Below are positions 9,756 through 16,182 of a DNA stretch of 25,553 bases, in pieces. The position numbers and the translations under genes are program-made. The notes beneath the pieces are model-generated. The model was not told where the DNA came from. It saw only the letters and a list, made by a program, of their open reading frames with translations, and ran no database searches. This stretch comes from a virus, in IMG/VR virus record IMGVR_UViG_3300037520_001251, positions 1-25,553 of that record; one strand, written 5' to 3'. Position 1 is the stretch's first letter, and every line of letters begins with the position of its first letter.

Positions 9756-9840
9756 AGTCAGGTGGTGTAATTGGTAACACGTCCCTAATTTAATATGGTG
9801 TATACCAGGTTTAGTACAGGTTCGAGTCCTGTCCTGACTA
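9756..9840 (+). tRNA. tRNA-like gene, AGTCAGG family member 5 (85 nt)
   Basis: Acceptor AGTCAGG/CCTGACT, D-arm GTG-TAATTGGTAA-CAC, T-arm as in the family, A73. The possible anticodon arm CCCTA-ATTTAA-TATGG has one mismatch and a 6-nt loop; GGT-GTAT-ACC follows as a variable hairpin. Anticodon unclear. Confidence 0.6.
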
Positions 9841-9879
9841 CGTGGGAAAGATCTATCCCGAAATTAGAACATGGATCAC

Positions 9880-9972
9880 AAACACGTAAACCTAAGTACC
9901 CATACCGCTGACGGTGGGCTAAGTAAGATACAATTTCGTACCGCGGGAAGTAGAATGCTTAGGAGCGTGTTT
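9880..9972 (+). ncRNA. two-copy structured RNA, copy 1
   Basis: Outer helix AAACACG/CGTGTTT (9880-9886 with 9966-9972), internal loop TAAA/AG, then CCTAAG/CTTAGG (9891-9896 with 9958-9963). Inside are CCC-AT-ACCG-CTGA-CGGT-GGG and a conserved tail GGGCTAAGT, ATACAATT and GTAGAATGCTT. Copy 2 at 10058-10148 keeps the internal loop and tail while both helices change with compensating bases. A GGGA/TCCC hairpin precedes it at 9844-9859. Confidence 0.7.
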
Positions 9973-9989
9973 TTAAAATATAAAAAATT

Positions 9990-10052
9990 ATGACACCATT
10001 ATTGTTTTTAATCTTTATTTTATTTATCTTTGGGATAAGAAAAAGAAGATAA
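9990..10052 (+). CDS. possible 20-aa membrane micropeptide
   Basis: MTPLLFLIFILFIFGIRKRR is one hydrophobic segment with a basic C-terminus, a plausible single-pass toxin-like or regulatory micropeptide. It lies between the two copies of the structured RNA. No family is known, and it could be chance in AT-rich DNA. Confidence 0.35.
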   Translation: MTPLLFLIFILFIFGIRKRR

Positions 10053-10057
10053 GTTTT

Positions 10058-10148
10058 TGATAAACTCAAGTACCTGTACAGCGGTGAGTAACGGGCTAAG
10101 TTATATACAATTCCTCGGAGCTGGGAGTAGAATGCTTGAGAGTCAAAG
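10058..10148 (+). ncRNA. two-copy structured RNA, copy 2
   Basis: Outer helix TTTTGA/TCAAAG flanks the same TAAA/AG internal loop as copy 1, then CTCAAG/CTTGAG (10065-10070 with 10135-10140). CCTGT/ACGGG forms the inner stem. Conserved parts GGGCTAAGT, ATACAATT and GGGAGTAGAATGCTT match copy 1. Helix bases differ but remain paired. The RNA ends a few bases before tRNA-like 10152. Confidence 0.7.
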
Positions 10149-10151
10149 GTT

Positions 10152-10267
10152 GGTCAGGAGCGTAATGAGGCACGGTGCCGAGTCCTAAAAGTACCACGGT
10201 CCATAAGCATTTGGACGCGAGAAACTATAAGGGTTGCTCATTGTGGGTTCGACTCCCTCCCTGACAA
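10152..10267 (+). tRNA. tRNA-like gene with enlarged middle (116 nt)
   Basis: Acceptor GTCAGG/CCTGAC and T-arm GTGGG-TTCGACT-CCCTC are clear. The roughly 85-nt middle holds hairpins GGCA/TGCC and GTCCA/TGGAC (loop TAAGCATT) but no standard D and anticodon arms. It is related to the AGTCAGG family by its acceptor. Confidence 0.5.
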
Positions 10268-10432
10268 CACCGGTTACTTGATTCCTGGTAGTAGAGTAAC
10301 AACCATTGGGGAATTCGGGATGTCCCGCGAATGGTGGTGTAAGATAAGAGGAACTTACAACGGTAGAGTACCATAAACAAAAGAAACAAGACGTAGAGGT
10401 GACTCTGCGTTGGTGCAAATCTCTACCAACTT
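10268..10432 (+). ncRNA. 165-nt multi-hairpin structured RNA
   Basis: It lies between two tRNA-like genes and has no ORF. Hairpins in order: GTTACT/AGTAAC; ACCATT/AATGGT enclosing CGGGA-TG-TCCCG; TGTAAG/CTTACA; GGTA-GAG-TACC; ACGTAGAG-GTGA-CTCTGCGT (8 bp with a GNRA loop); TTGGT/ACCAA. GGTAGAG near 10362 can alternatively pair with CTCTACC near 10422. No known family. Confidence 0.55.
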
Positions 10433-10524
10433 AGTCAGGTTGGTACAAGGTCGGTTCGAGTCCGATGGAAGGTCATGGATGTCGGGTAGCTCCCTGTAGA
10501 GAGGTTCGATTCCTCTCCTGACTA
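10433..10524 (+). tRNA. tRNA-like gene with two T-arm-like hairpins, AGTCAGG family member 6
   Basis: Acceptor AGTCAGG/CCTGACT and terminal T-arm AGAGG-TTCGATT-CCTCT. A second complete T-arm-like hairpin GTCGG-TTCGAGT-CCGAT sits in the 5' part, where D and anticodon arms should be. GGG-TAGCT-CCC lies between them. It may be a fusion of tRNA fragments, or a non-decoding tRNA mimic. Confidence 0.5.
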
Positions 10525-10563
10525 CACTTGACATTATTAAATTAATGTCTTATTATTATACAA

Positions 10564-10637
10564 AACCGGGTAGCTCAGCTGGTAGAGCAATCCTATTTAA
10601 ACAGGACGTGTCATTGGTTCAACCCCTTTCCCGGTTT
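10564..10637 (+). tRNA. tRNA-like gene with 8-nt anticodon loop; last of the array
   Basis: Acceptor AACCGGG/CCCGGTT and D-arm GCTC...GAGC are canonical. The anticodon stem TCCT/AGGA encloses ATTTAAAC (8 nt), so the anticodon could be TTT, TTA or TAA. The T-stem is weak. The run of T after CCCGG may let the acceptor helix act as a terminator. Confidence 0.65.
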
Positions 10638-10661
10638 TTTTATTTATAAAATTAAAATATT

Positions 10662-10850
10662 ATGAAAAAGTTTCTTTTATTGGTTTTGTCTTATGTTCTG
10701 TCATTCAGTATTGTTTGGATTGGTTTGGGGTTGTTCAAATACTATTTGGAATCAGAATCATCAATCGGAACTTTTTTAATTGGATTAGTTGGTTTTTTCG
10801 TTGCCATTAATCCTGCTATGGATGTTTGGGAAAAATTATTCAAACGCTGA
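10662..10850 (+). CDS. small two-TM membrane protein (62 aa)
   Basis: Two hydrophobic segments are visible, about residues 3-25 and 37-54, with a basic end (KLFKR). Such proteins near lysis genes can be holin or antiholin candidates, but nothing specific supports that. It follows the tRNA array by 24 nt. No family is recognised. Confidence 0.65.
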   Translation: MKKFLLLVLSYVLSFSIVWIGLGLFKYYLESESSIGTFLIGLVGFFVAINPAMDVWEKLFKR

Positions 10851-10942
10851 TTTAAAATCAAAGAATAATAATTTAATAGTATGATCCACTCAAGAGGAGT
10901 GTTGGAACGGAGTTTGTTAATCTATTTATAAAAAAAAACACA

Positions 10943-11026
10943 ATGGAAGTAATTATCGCATGTTTGGTACCGGTCGCATTTATTGGTATTATGTTGGTGT
11001 CATATTTGACATACAAGGACAAATAA
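10943..11026 (+). CDS. possible 27-aa membrane micropeptide
   Basis: MEVIIACLVPVAFIGIMLV... is one membrane helix ending YLTYKDK. A CTATTTATAAA box precedes it (about 10922), resembling the phage promoter, and a terminator follows directly. Its place between promoter and terminator suggests it is real. Confidence 0.5.
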   Translation: MEVIIACLVPVAFIGIMLVSYLTYKDK

Positions 11027-11028
11027 AA

Positions 11029-11048
11029 AAAGGGACCGAAGTCCCTTT
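11029..11048. terminator. bidirectional rho-independent terminator
   Basis: AAAGGGAC-CGAA-GTCCCTTT forms a perfect 8-bp hairpin with a CGAA tetraloop, with A-run before and T-rich sequence after. It serves the plus-strand micropeptide and the minus-strand gene, whose stop is at 11052. Confidence 0.85.
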
Positions 11049-11051
11049 ATA

Positions 11052-11660
11052 TTATTTAATGTCTGTTGACTCTATTAGAGTATAAGAAAACTTATTTCCG
11101 TGAATTTTAGATGCCTTCTTACATAAAGACATAAACACATCAAAGTCTTTTACTCTTTTGAATACCTGACAACCTTCAGACCAATTTTCTACCCACTGAG
11201 AGTCTTGACCTGCTTTGTGGATGTTAATACCAAAAATACCTGTATCGGTTTTTGTTTCTTCAAAAATAAGATCTTTGTTTGCATCTCTCCATACAGTTAC
11301 ATTTCCTAATCTTTGACAAAGAGCTTCATATTTTCCTTGATGTAAATCAATTTTCCATACACCTCTGTATTGTCCCGGTACTAATCTTGCAACACCATTT
11401 TTGTTATGGAATTGTTGAACACCCTTTTTACCTGGATCACATGTTGCCATCCAACAATAGTATTGCCAAGCACCTTTTTCATCTTTAAATGATAATGTAA
11501 GGTGATCATCAAACACGTTTGTTACTTTTTTTGCGACTGAAGGTGCGTTATTTCTTACTCCTACGATATTCACATCGTAACTTTTGTTGTTTGCGTCTTC
11601 AAACCAAACATACCCTTTGGCTTTTACGGCAGCCTCAACCTGTTCTCTTGTGTAACTCAT
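11052..11660 (-). CDS. L,D-transpeptidase-like / envelope-associated phage protein (202 aa)
   Basis: The product starts MSYTREQVEAAVKAKGY and contains, in order, DVNIVGVRN, a central region with PGQYRG, and GIFGINIHKAG...WSEGCQVF (about residues 145-168). The His-containing IHKAG followed by SEGC is reminiscent of the HxG...SxGC active site of YkuD-type L,D-transpeptidases. Similar proteins occur in Bacteroidetes phages as hypotheticals. No signal peptide is seen. It lies opposite and next to the lysis operon, so a role at the cell wall is likely but inferred. Its own ATATTTAT box lies 18 nt upstream. Confidence 0.7.
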   Translation of the reverse strand: MSYTREQVEAAVKAKGYVWFEDANNKSYDVNIVGVRNNAPSVAKKVTNVFDDHLTLSFKDEKGAWQYYCWMATCDPGKKGVQQFHNKNGVARLVPGQYRGVWKIDLHQGKYEALCQRLGNVTVWRDANKDLIFEETKTDTGIFGINIHKAGQDSQWVENWSEGCQVFKRVKDFDVFMSLCKKASKIHGNKFSYTLIESTDIK

Positions 11661-11677
11661 AATAATTAATTTTCATT

Positions 11678-11685
11678 ATAAATAT
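11678..11685 (-). promoter_or_regulatory. putative phage promoter (minus strand)
   Basis: On the minus strand AATATTTATAATG lies about 18 nt before the ATG at 11660. It is divergent from the plus-strand box at 11715. Confidence 0.5.
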
Positions 11686-11714
11686 TGTGATTTTTGAAAA
11701 GTAAAGAGTTAAGG

Positions 11715-11726
11715 TATATTTATTAA
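11715..11726 (+). promoter_or_regulatory. putative phage promoter for the kinase-lysis operon
   Basis: TATATTTATTAA ends one base before the kinase ATG (11728), so if this is the promoter the message would be leaderless or nearly so. TTGAAAAGTAAAGAGTTAAGG precedes it in a -35-like place, similar to 3830-3841. Confidence 0.5.
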
Positions 11727-11727
11727 T

Positions 11728-13326
11728 ATGATTAAAAAACGTAAACTATTAATAATACCATCTGTAATCTTGATGGTTATTTTTCTTTTAACTAAAATTT
11801 TTGTTTTATCGGGTCTTATTGAAGCCACTGATATAACAAGAATTATTGAGATATCTTGCTTTTTATTATTTTCCCCATTATTTTATTTCTTAATGAAATC
11901 TCAAACCGTAGAATTAAAAGGTGAATTATTAAAACAAATAAAAGATAGTGAAGATTTTATTGATTCTGCAACCATTGTTTCTGTTGCCGATAAATACGGT
12001 AAAATCACATACGTTAATAAAAAATTTGAAGAAGTATCGGGTTGGTCTTTAGATGAGGTTAAAGGTGAAGATCATAGTGTTGTTAACTCTGGATTACAAC
12101 CTGATGGATATTGGGGTAAGATGTATGAAAAAGTAATGAAAGGTGAGATATGGAATGATGTTGTTACCAATAAAGGAAAGTCAGGAGAACTATATTATGT
12201 TGATACATATATTAGGGCAAGATTTGATAAAGATGGTAAATTAGAAGGGTTTTCATCCATCAGACAAGATGTGACAGAGCTTAAGAAAAAAGAAGTTGAG
12301 ATCCGTAATAGAATGAATGCAATAAATAAATCTAATGCTGTTATTGAATTTGATTTAGAAGGTAACATTATTTTTGCTAACGATTTGTTTTTAAATACTA
12401 TGGGGTATTCATCAATTGATGAAATAGTCGGAAAACACCATAGAATATTTATAGATGACGATCATTCAAAAAGTGAAGAATATAATATTTTTTGGAAAAA
12501 ATTAAATGATGGTGTATTGTTTACTGGTGAAGTTACAAGAATTAAAAAAGATGGGTCCATTGTATATCTGCAATCGACTTATAACCCTATTGTTGGTTTA
12601 GATGGTAAAATTTATCGTATTATGAAAATAGCCACTGATATCACTAACTCTCATGAACAAAGAAAAGAGATTGAAAAGAAAAACACTTACTTAGAACACG
12701 CAGCAAAGATATTAAGACACGACATGCATTCAGGCATTAATACATATATGCCAAGAGGATTGAGTTCTTTAGAAAGAAGGTTAAGTTCTGAAGATATTAC
12801 ATCATTAAAAATTGAGGCACCTATTAGAATGATTAAAGAAGGTTTAAAACATTCTCAAAAAGTATATAAAGGTGTCTATGAATTTACTAATTTAGTTAAA
12901 AAAGACGTTGTTCTAAATAAGTCGGAATGTAATTTAAAAACCATTCTAACTGATTATTTGTCATCAACCGCATATCTAAGTCAAGTAATTATTGAGGACT
13001 TACCAACAATAGAAGTAAACGAGGCGTTATTTTGTACCGCAGTAGATAACCTTATTAGAAATGGTTTAAAGTATAATGATTCAGATACTAAGTTTGTTAA
13101 AATTTATTCTGATGGAAATAATATCCATATACAAGATAATGGTAGAGGAATCACACAAGAAGATTTTGATCACCTACGTAAACCATACATAAGAAAAGAA
13201 GGACAGAAAGAATCAGGTACTGGTTTGGGGTTAAATATTTGCGTTGCAATTTTAGAAGAACACGGGTTTAGTATCACTTGTGAGAAAAATGAAATAGGAA
13301 CAAAAATGAAAATAAAAATAAAATAA
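11728..13326 (+). CDS. membrane sensor histidine kinase with two PAS domains
   Basis: The 532-aa product has two N-terminal membrane helices (about 8-29 and 40-58). A PAS domain follows (about 70-185; VADKYGKITYVNKKFEEVSGWS), then a second (about 190-310; EFDLEGNIIFANDLFLNTMGY). The dimerisation helix carries LRHDMHSG with H331 as likely phospho-acceptor. The HATPase has N-box DNLIRNGLKYN (440-450), G1 DNGRG (470) and G2 GTGLGL (497). All ATP-binding motifs are present, so it should be active. It would phosphorylate the receiver protein 14 nt downstream. The stimulus is unknown; lacking a periplasmic domain, it likely senses the membrane or cytoplasm. Histidine kinases are uncommon in phages. 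Confidence 0.93.
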   Translation: MIKKRKLLIIPSVILMVIFLLTKIFVLSGLIEATDITRIIEISCFLLFSPLFYFLMKSQTVELKGELLKQIKDSEDFIDSATIVSVADKYGKITYVNKKFEEVSGWSLDEVKGEDHSVVNSGLQPDGYWGKMYEKVMKGEIWNDVVTNKGKSGELYYVDTYIRARFDKDGKLEGFSSIRQDVTELKKKEVEIRNRMNAINKSNAVIEFDLEGNIIFANDLFLNTMGYSSIDEIVGKHHRIFIDDDHSKSEEYNIFWKKLNDGVLFTGEVTRIKKDGSIVYLQSTYNPIVGLDGKIYRIMKIATDITNSHEQRKEIEKKNTYLEHAAKILRHDMHSGINTYMPRGLSSLERRLSSEDITSLKIEAPIRMIKEGLKHSQKVYKGVYEFTNLVKKDVVLNKSECNLKTILTDYLSSTAYLSQVIIEDLPTIEVNEALFCTAVDNLIRNGLKYNDSDTKFVKIYSDGNNIHIQDNGRGITQEDFDHLRKPYIRKEGQKESGTGLGLNICVAILEEHGFSITCEKNEIGTKMKIKIK

Positions 13327-13339
13327 AAAAAAAGAAAAA

Positions 13340-13777
13340 ATGATTGATTCAATTTTATTAGTGGATGATGAGGATTTATTCCATTTGGTATTTGAAGACG
13401 CTTGTTCGTTACTTGACATAAGTTTGTCTTTAAATGCGTTAAATAGTTCTGACGAAGCAGCAAAACTATTTGAAAAATGGTTCAAAAGTGGGGAGGATAA
13501 TGATAAACCTGAATGTGTGTTTGTTGACCTAAATATAATTGGTAGTTCCTTTGATGGTATTGAACTAATTAGAAAAATTAATTTTGAATACGGTAATCAC
13601 GTAGTTATCGGTATTATTTCATCAAGTAATGAACCAGAAGAACAAGCAAAGGCGATCCAAGCGGGTGCTCAATTTTGGATTATTAAATCTGATGACATTG
13701 AACCTCGTTTAGAAGAATTTAGAAATGATTATGAAGGTTATAAAAATAGAACATTACCATTTAAAGTTTACAAATGA
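13340..13777 (+). CDS. receiver-domain response regulator without output domain
   Basis: The 145-aa product is a stand-alone receiver domain. Acidic pair D9/D10 (ILLVDDEDLF), phospho-acceptor D63 (CVFVDLN), S94/S95 in place of the conserved Ser/Thr (GIISSSNEP) and K116 (FWIIKSDD) are all in place. No DNA-binding domain follows, so it probably acts by protein binding, like CheY. It lies 14 nt after the kinase and overlaps the next gene by 4 nt, suggesting the partner may be the coiled-coil membrane protein encoded there (inference). Confidence 0.93.
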   Translation: MIDSILLVDDEDLFHLVFEDACSLLDISLSLNALNSSDEAAKLFEKWFKSGEDNDKPECVFVDLNIIGSSFDGIELIRKINFEYGNHVVIGIISSSNEPEEQAKAIQAGAQFWIIKSDDIEPRLEEFRNDYEGYKNRTLPFKVYK

Positions 13778-14451
13778 TAAAAATAGATAGTAATACTAAA
13801 AAAACATTGATGGACCTATACACTAAAAAAGGTATAGGTCTTGAAGGTAATATTACTAAACTTATTGATACTGAAGATGATGAGGACTTTAAAACGTATT
13901 TAAAAGAATGTGAAACAAAAGACGGAGACAAAAGAAAAAAACGTCTTGAGATGACAAAAAAAATACAAAAACAAAATGATGAACTCGTAACGTTAAATGA
14001 AAAAAACGAAAAAATGATGGAGGATCTTCAAAACAAAATCACAGAAATAGAAGAGTCCAAGTTAACATTTGAAGTTCAAAACAGAGAACTTAACGAATGG
14101 AAAAAAGAAAATTTAGAACTTACAGAAAAACTTCAAACAGAAATGATGAAGTCCGAAAAGGCGAGAGTTGATGCTGAAGCAGCAAAACAAAATGCAGAAA
14201 ATGATTTAGATTTATTACAGAAAAAAACACAAAACGAACTCATATCCACAATAGTTAAAGTGGCTCTTTGGGTTATCATGGGTGTAGGTGTTGTCACTAC
14301 CGGTGTATATGTTTTAACATTATTTGTTGGTAAGGACACCCAAGTTATTAGTGCTGCTTGGTCAAACATATTTGGTATTCTTTTAACAAACGCTTTCTCA
14401 ATAGTAGGAACAATTATGGGTATAAAATACGCAACAGAAAATAAACAATAA
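13774..14451 (+). CDS. coiled-coil membrane protein (225 aa)
   Basis: Residues about 45-155 form a long charged coiled coil (KKIQKQNDELVTLNEKNEKM...EKARVDAEAA). Two hydrophobic helices follow, about 163-187 and 192-217. The N-terminus is soluble and acidic. No known family is recognised. It overlaps the receiver gene (ATGA) and precedes the endolysin by 11 nt. Position and topology suggest a lysis-timing regulator or target of the receiver protein; a spanin-like role is less likely, as no signal peptide or lipobox is seen. Confidence 0.8.
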   Translation: MIKIDSNTKKTLMDLYTKKGIGLEGNITKLIDTEDDEDFKTYLKECETKDGDKRKKRLEMTKKIQKQNDELVTLNEKNEKMMEDLQNKITEIEESKLTFEVQNRELNEWKKENLELTEKLQTEMMKSEKARVDAEAAKQNAENDLDLLQKKTQNELISTIVKVALWVIMGVGVVTTGVYVLTLFVGKDTQVISAAWSNIFGILLTNAFSIVGTIMGIKYATENKQ

Positions 14452-14462
14452 AAACAAAAATT

Positions 14463-15290
14463 ATGTTATTAAAAGTAGGATCTAAAGGAGAGGATGTAAA
14501 AAAACTCCAAACAAAATTAGGATTAACCGCTGATGGTTCATTTGGACCTAAAACAGAAGCGGCGGTAAACGCTTGGTTAACTAAAAATGGATTAACTGCT
14601 GATGGAACAATTACTTCGGCAAATAAAAGTTGGGAATTGATGTTCGGAGCTGCAGTAATTAAAGAAGATGTAGTTATCCAACCATCAGGAGGATTAAACA
14701 TTCAAAAATTAAAAGGACACATTCCGGATGTTGTTATTGCACAGATTCCTGAAACTGCAAAAAAATTCAACATTACGACTAACTTGAGACTTGCACATTT
14801 TTTATCACAATGTGGTCACGAGTCAGGAGGATTCAAGGCCGTTTCTGAAAACCTTAACTATTCTGCTGATGGATTAAAAAGAACCTTTGGAAAGTATTTT
14901 CCTGGTAACTTGGCAGAATCATACGCAAAACAACCTGAGAAGATCGCATCAAGAGTTTATGCTAACCGTATGAGTAATGGTGACGAGGCATCAAAAGAAG
15001 GTTTTAAGTTTAGAGGAAGAGGTTATATTCAATTAACCGGAAAGGCAAACTATACAAGTTTTACTAAATTCATTGGTGAAGATTGTGTTGCAAACCCTGA
15101 TTTAGTTGCTACAAAATATCCACTAGCATCTGCTGGGTTTTTCTTTGACTCAAATAAGTTGTGGTCAATATGTGATAAAGGCGCGGATGATGCAACAGTC
15201 ACTGCAGTAACAAAAAGAGTAAACGGAGGTACAATAGGATTAGCAGATAGAATAAAACACTTTAAAGAGTATTATAACTTATTAAAGTGA
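14463..15290 (+). CDS. GH19-type endolysin with peptidoglycan-binding domain
   Basis: The 275-aa product starts with a PG_binding_1-type domain (about 1-60; GSKGEDVKKLQTKLG..., DGSFGPKTEAAVNAW). A glycoside hydrolase 19 domain follows (about 75-275). GHESGGF supplies the likely catalytic glutamate E120, and FKFRGRGYIQLTGKANY is the signature substrate-binding region. It should hydrolyse peptidoglycan glycan strands during lysis. No signal peptide, so it needs a holin, and a holin-like gene follows 35 nt downstream. Length and order are typical of phage lysins. Confidence 0.93.
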   Translation: MLLKVGSKGEDVKKLQTKLGLTADGSFGPKTEAAVNAWLTKNGLTADGTITSANKSWELMFGAAVIKEDVVIQPSGGLNIQKLKGHIPDVVIAQIPETAKKFNITTNLRLAHFLSQCGHESGGFKAVSENLNYSADGLKRTFGKYFPGNLAESYAKQPEKIASRVYANRMSNGDEASKEGFKFRGRGYIQLTGKANYTSFTKFIGEDCVANPDLVATKYPLASAGFFFDSNKLWSICDKGADDATVTAVTKRVNGGTIGLADRIKHFKEYYNLLK

Positions 15291-15299
15291 TATTTATAT
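15290..15299 (+). promoter_or_regulatory. putative phage promoter for the holin-like gene
   Basis: ATATTTATAT starts at the final base of the endolysin stop codon, 26 nt before the holin-like ATG. This may let the holin be expressed separately from the operon. Confidence 0.45.
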
Positions 15300-15325
15300 A
15301 TAAATAAACCTTTAAAATTTTTATT

Positions 15326-15496
15326 ATGAAATTAACTAAAGAACAAGTAATAGGTATTGTTAGACACACTTTAACGTTTGTTGGTGGTATTGTAGTTGCT
15401 CAAGGTCTTGCAGATCAAGGAGTTGTTACTGAAATCATTGGTGGTGTTATGACACTTACTGGAGCTATTTGGTCAGTTATTGATAAAAACAAATAA
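15326..15496 (+). CDS. small holin-like protein (56 aa)
   Basis: The product reads MKLTKEQVIGIVRHTLTFVGG, then a hydrophobic stretch, ADQGVVTEIIGG and VMTLTGAIWSVIDKNK. RHxLTxxGG, a G-L-A/D turn, then EIxGxVxTLxGxxWSxxDK matches small phage holins of the Pam3_gp28-like type as I remember them. Two hydrophobic segments flank the central loop. It follows the endolysin and precedes a terminator. The expected role is timed permeabilisation of the inner membrane. Confidence 0.75.
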   Translation: MKLTKEQVIGIVRHTLTFVGGIVVAQGLADQGVVTEIIGGVMTLTGAIWSVIDKNK

Positions 15497-15521
15497 TTTT
15501 TACTGATAAAATTTAATTTAG

Positions 15522-15546
15522 CCCCACTCAAAAGGTGGGGTTTTTT
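15522..15546 (+). terminator. rho-independent terminator after the lysis genes
   Basis: CCCCAC-TCAAAAG-GTGGGG hairpin followed by six T. It ends the kinase-lysin-holin transcription unit. Confidence 0.9.
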
Positions 15547-15556
15547 AATTTATATT

Positions 15557-15567
15557 ATATTTATTAA
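15557..15567 (+). promoter_or_regulatory. putative phage promoter (ATATTTAT box)
   Basis: ATATTTATTAA lies 5 nt before the ATG at 15573 and directly after the terminator, so it restarts transcription. Confidence 0.5.
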
Positions 15568-15572
15568 TTAGT

Positions 15573-16181
15573 ATGGAAAATTATGTAGGAGTAATAGTCG
15601 CATTCATAACAGGTGTGATAGGTCCAATTTTGGTTCTTTATATAAAGAGTAGATTGGAGAAGAAGGAGAAACCGGATATGGTTAAAGAAACGTTAAGAGT
15701 TTCAGAGTTGGTTACCAACAAAATAGAACACATAAAAGAAGAGTTTAATGCTGATAGAGTGTGGATCACACAGTTTCATAACGGAGGAAATTTTTATCCA
15801 ACAGGTAAATCTATGGCGAAGTTTTCAATCATGTATGAAACGGTACATCCAGGTGTTCAATCTGTACAAAATAACTTTCATAACATACCGGTTAATTTAT
15901 TTTCAAAATCCATTAACCAACTATTAAGTAATGATGTTATTGAAATACCGGACTATAAAGACGAGACAATTGCGACTTATGGTTTAAAATATATTGCAGA
16001 AGATACTGGATGTAAATCAGGTTATTTATTTGCAATCAAAACGATTGATGATAAGTTTATTGGGACTTTAGGGCTTGATTATACAAAAAGAAAAACAAGA
16101 CTTGATATGGAATCAATTAATCATTTACAAGTACATGCAACTGCCTTAGGTGGAGTACTTATGACACACTTACAGCAATAA
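15573..16181 (+). CDS. membrane-anchored GAF-like domain protein (202 aa)
   Basis: One N-terminal membrane helix (about 5-24) is followed by a linker rich in K/E and a GAF-like sensory domain. The segment ADRVWITQFHNGGNFYPTGKS is the recognisable core, and a second strand region (GCKSGYLFAIKTIDDKFIGTLGLDY) is consistent with the fold. It has no kinase or cyclase domain. It probably sits at the inner membrane binding a small ligand or protein. Being next to the kinase and lysis operon, it may belong to the same signalling function, but it has its own promoter and follows a terminator. Confidence 0.75.
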   Translation: MENYVGVIVAFITGVIGPILVLYIKSRLEKKEKPDMVKETLRVSELVTNKIEHIKEEFNADRVWITQFHNGGNFYPTGKSMAKFSIMYETVHPGVQSVQNNFHNIPVNLFSKSINQLLSNDVIEIPDYKDETIATYGLKYIAEDTGCKSGYLFAIKTIDDKFIGTLGLDYTKRKTRLDMESINHLQVHATALGGVLMTHLQQ

Positions 16182-16182
16182 T

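Noticed and set aside
9891-10140. HDV-like or yybP-ykoY (manganese) identity for the two-copy RNA because of GGCTAAG and GGGAGTAG
   Set aside because: Only short matches; the required helices of those families are absent.
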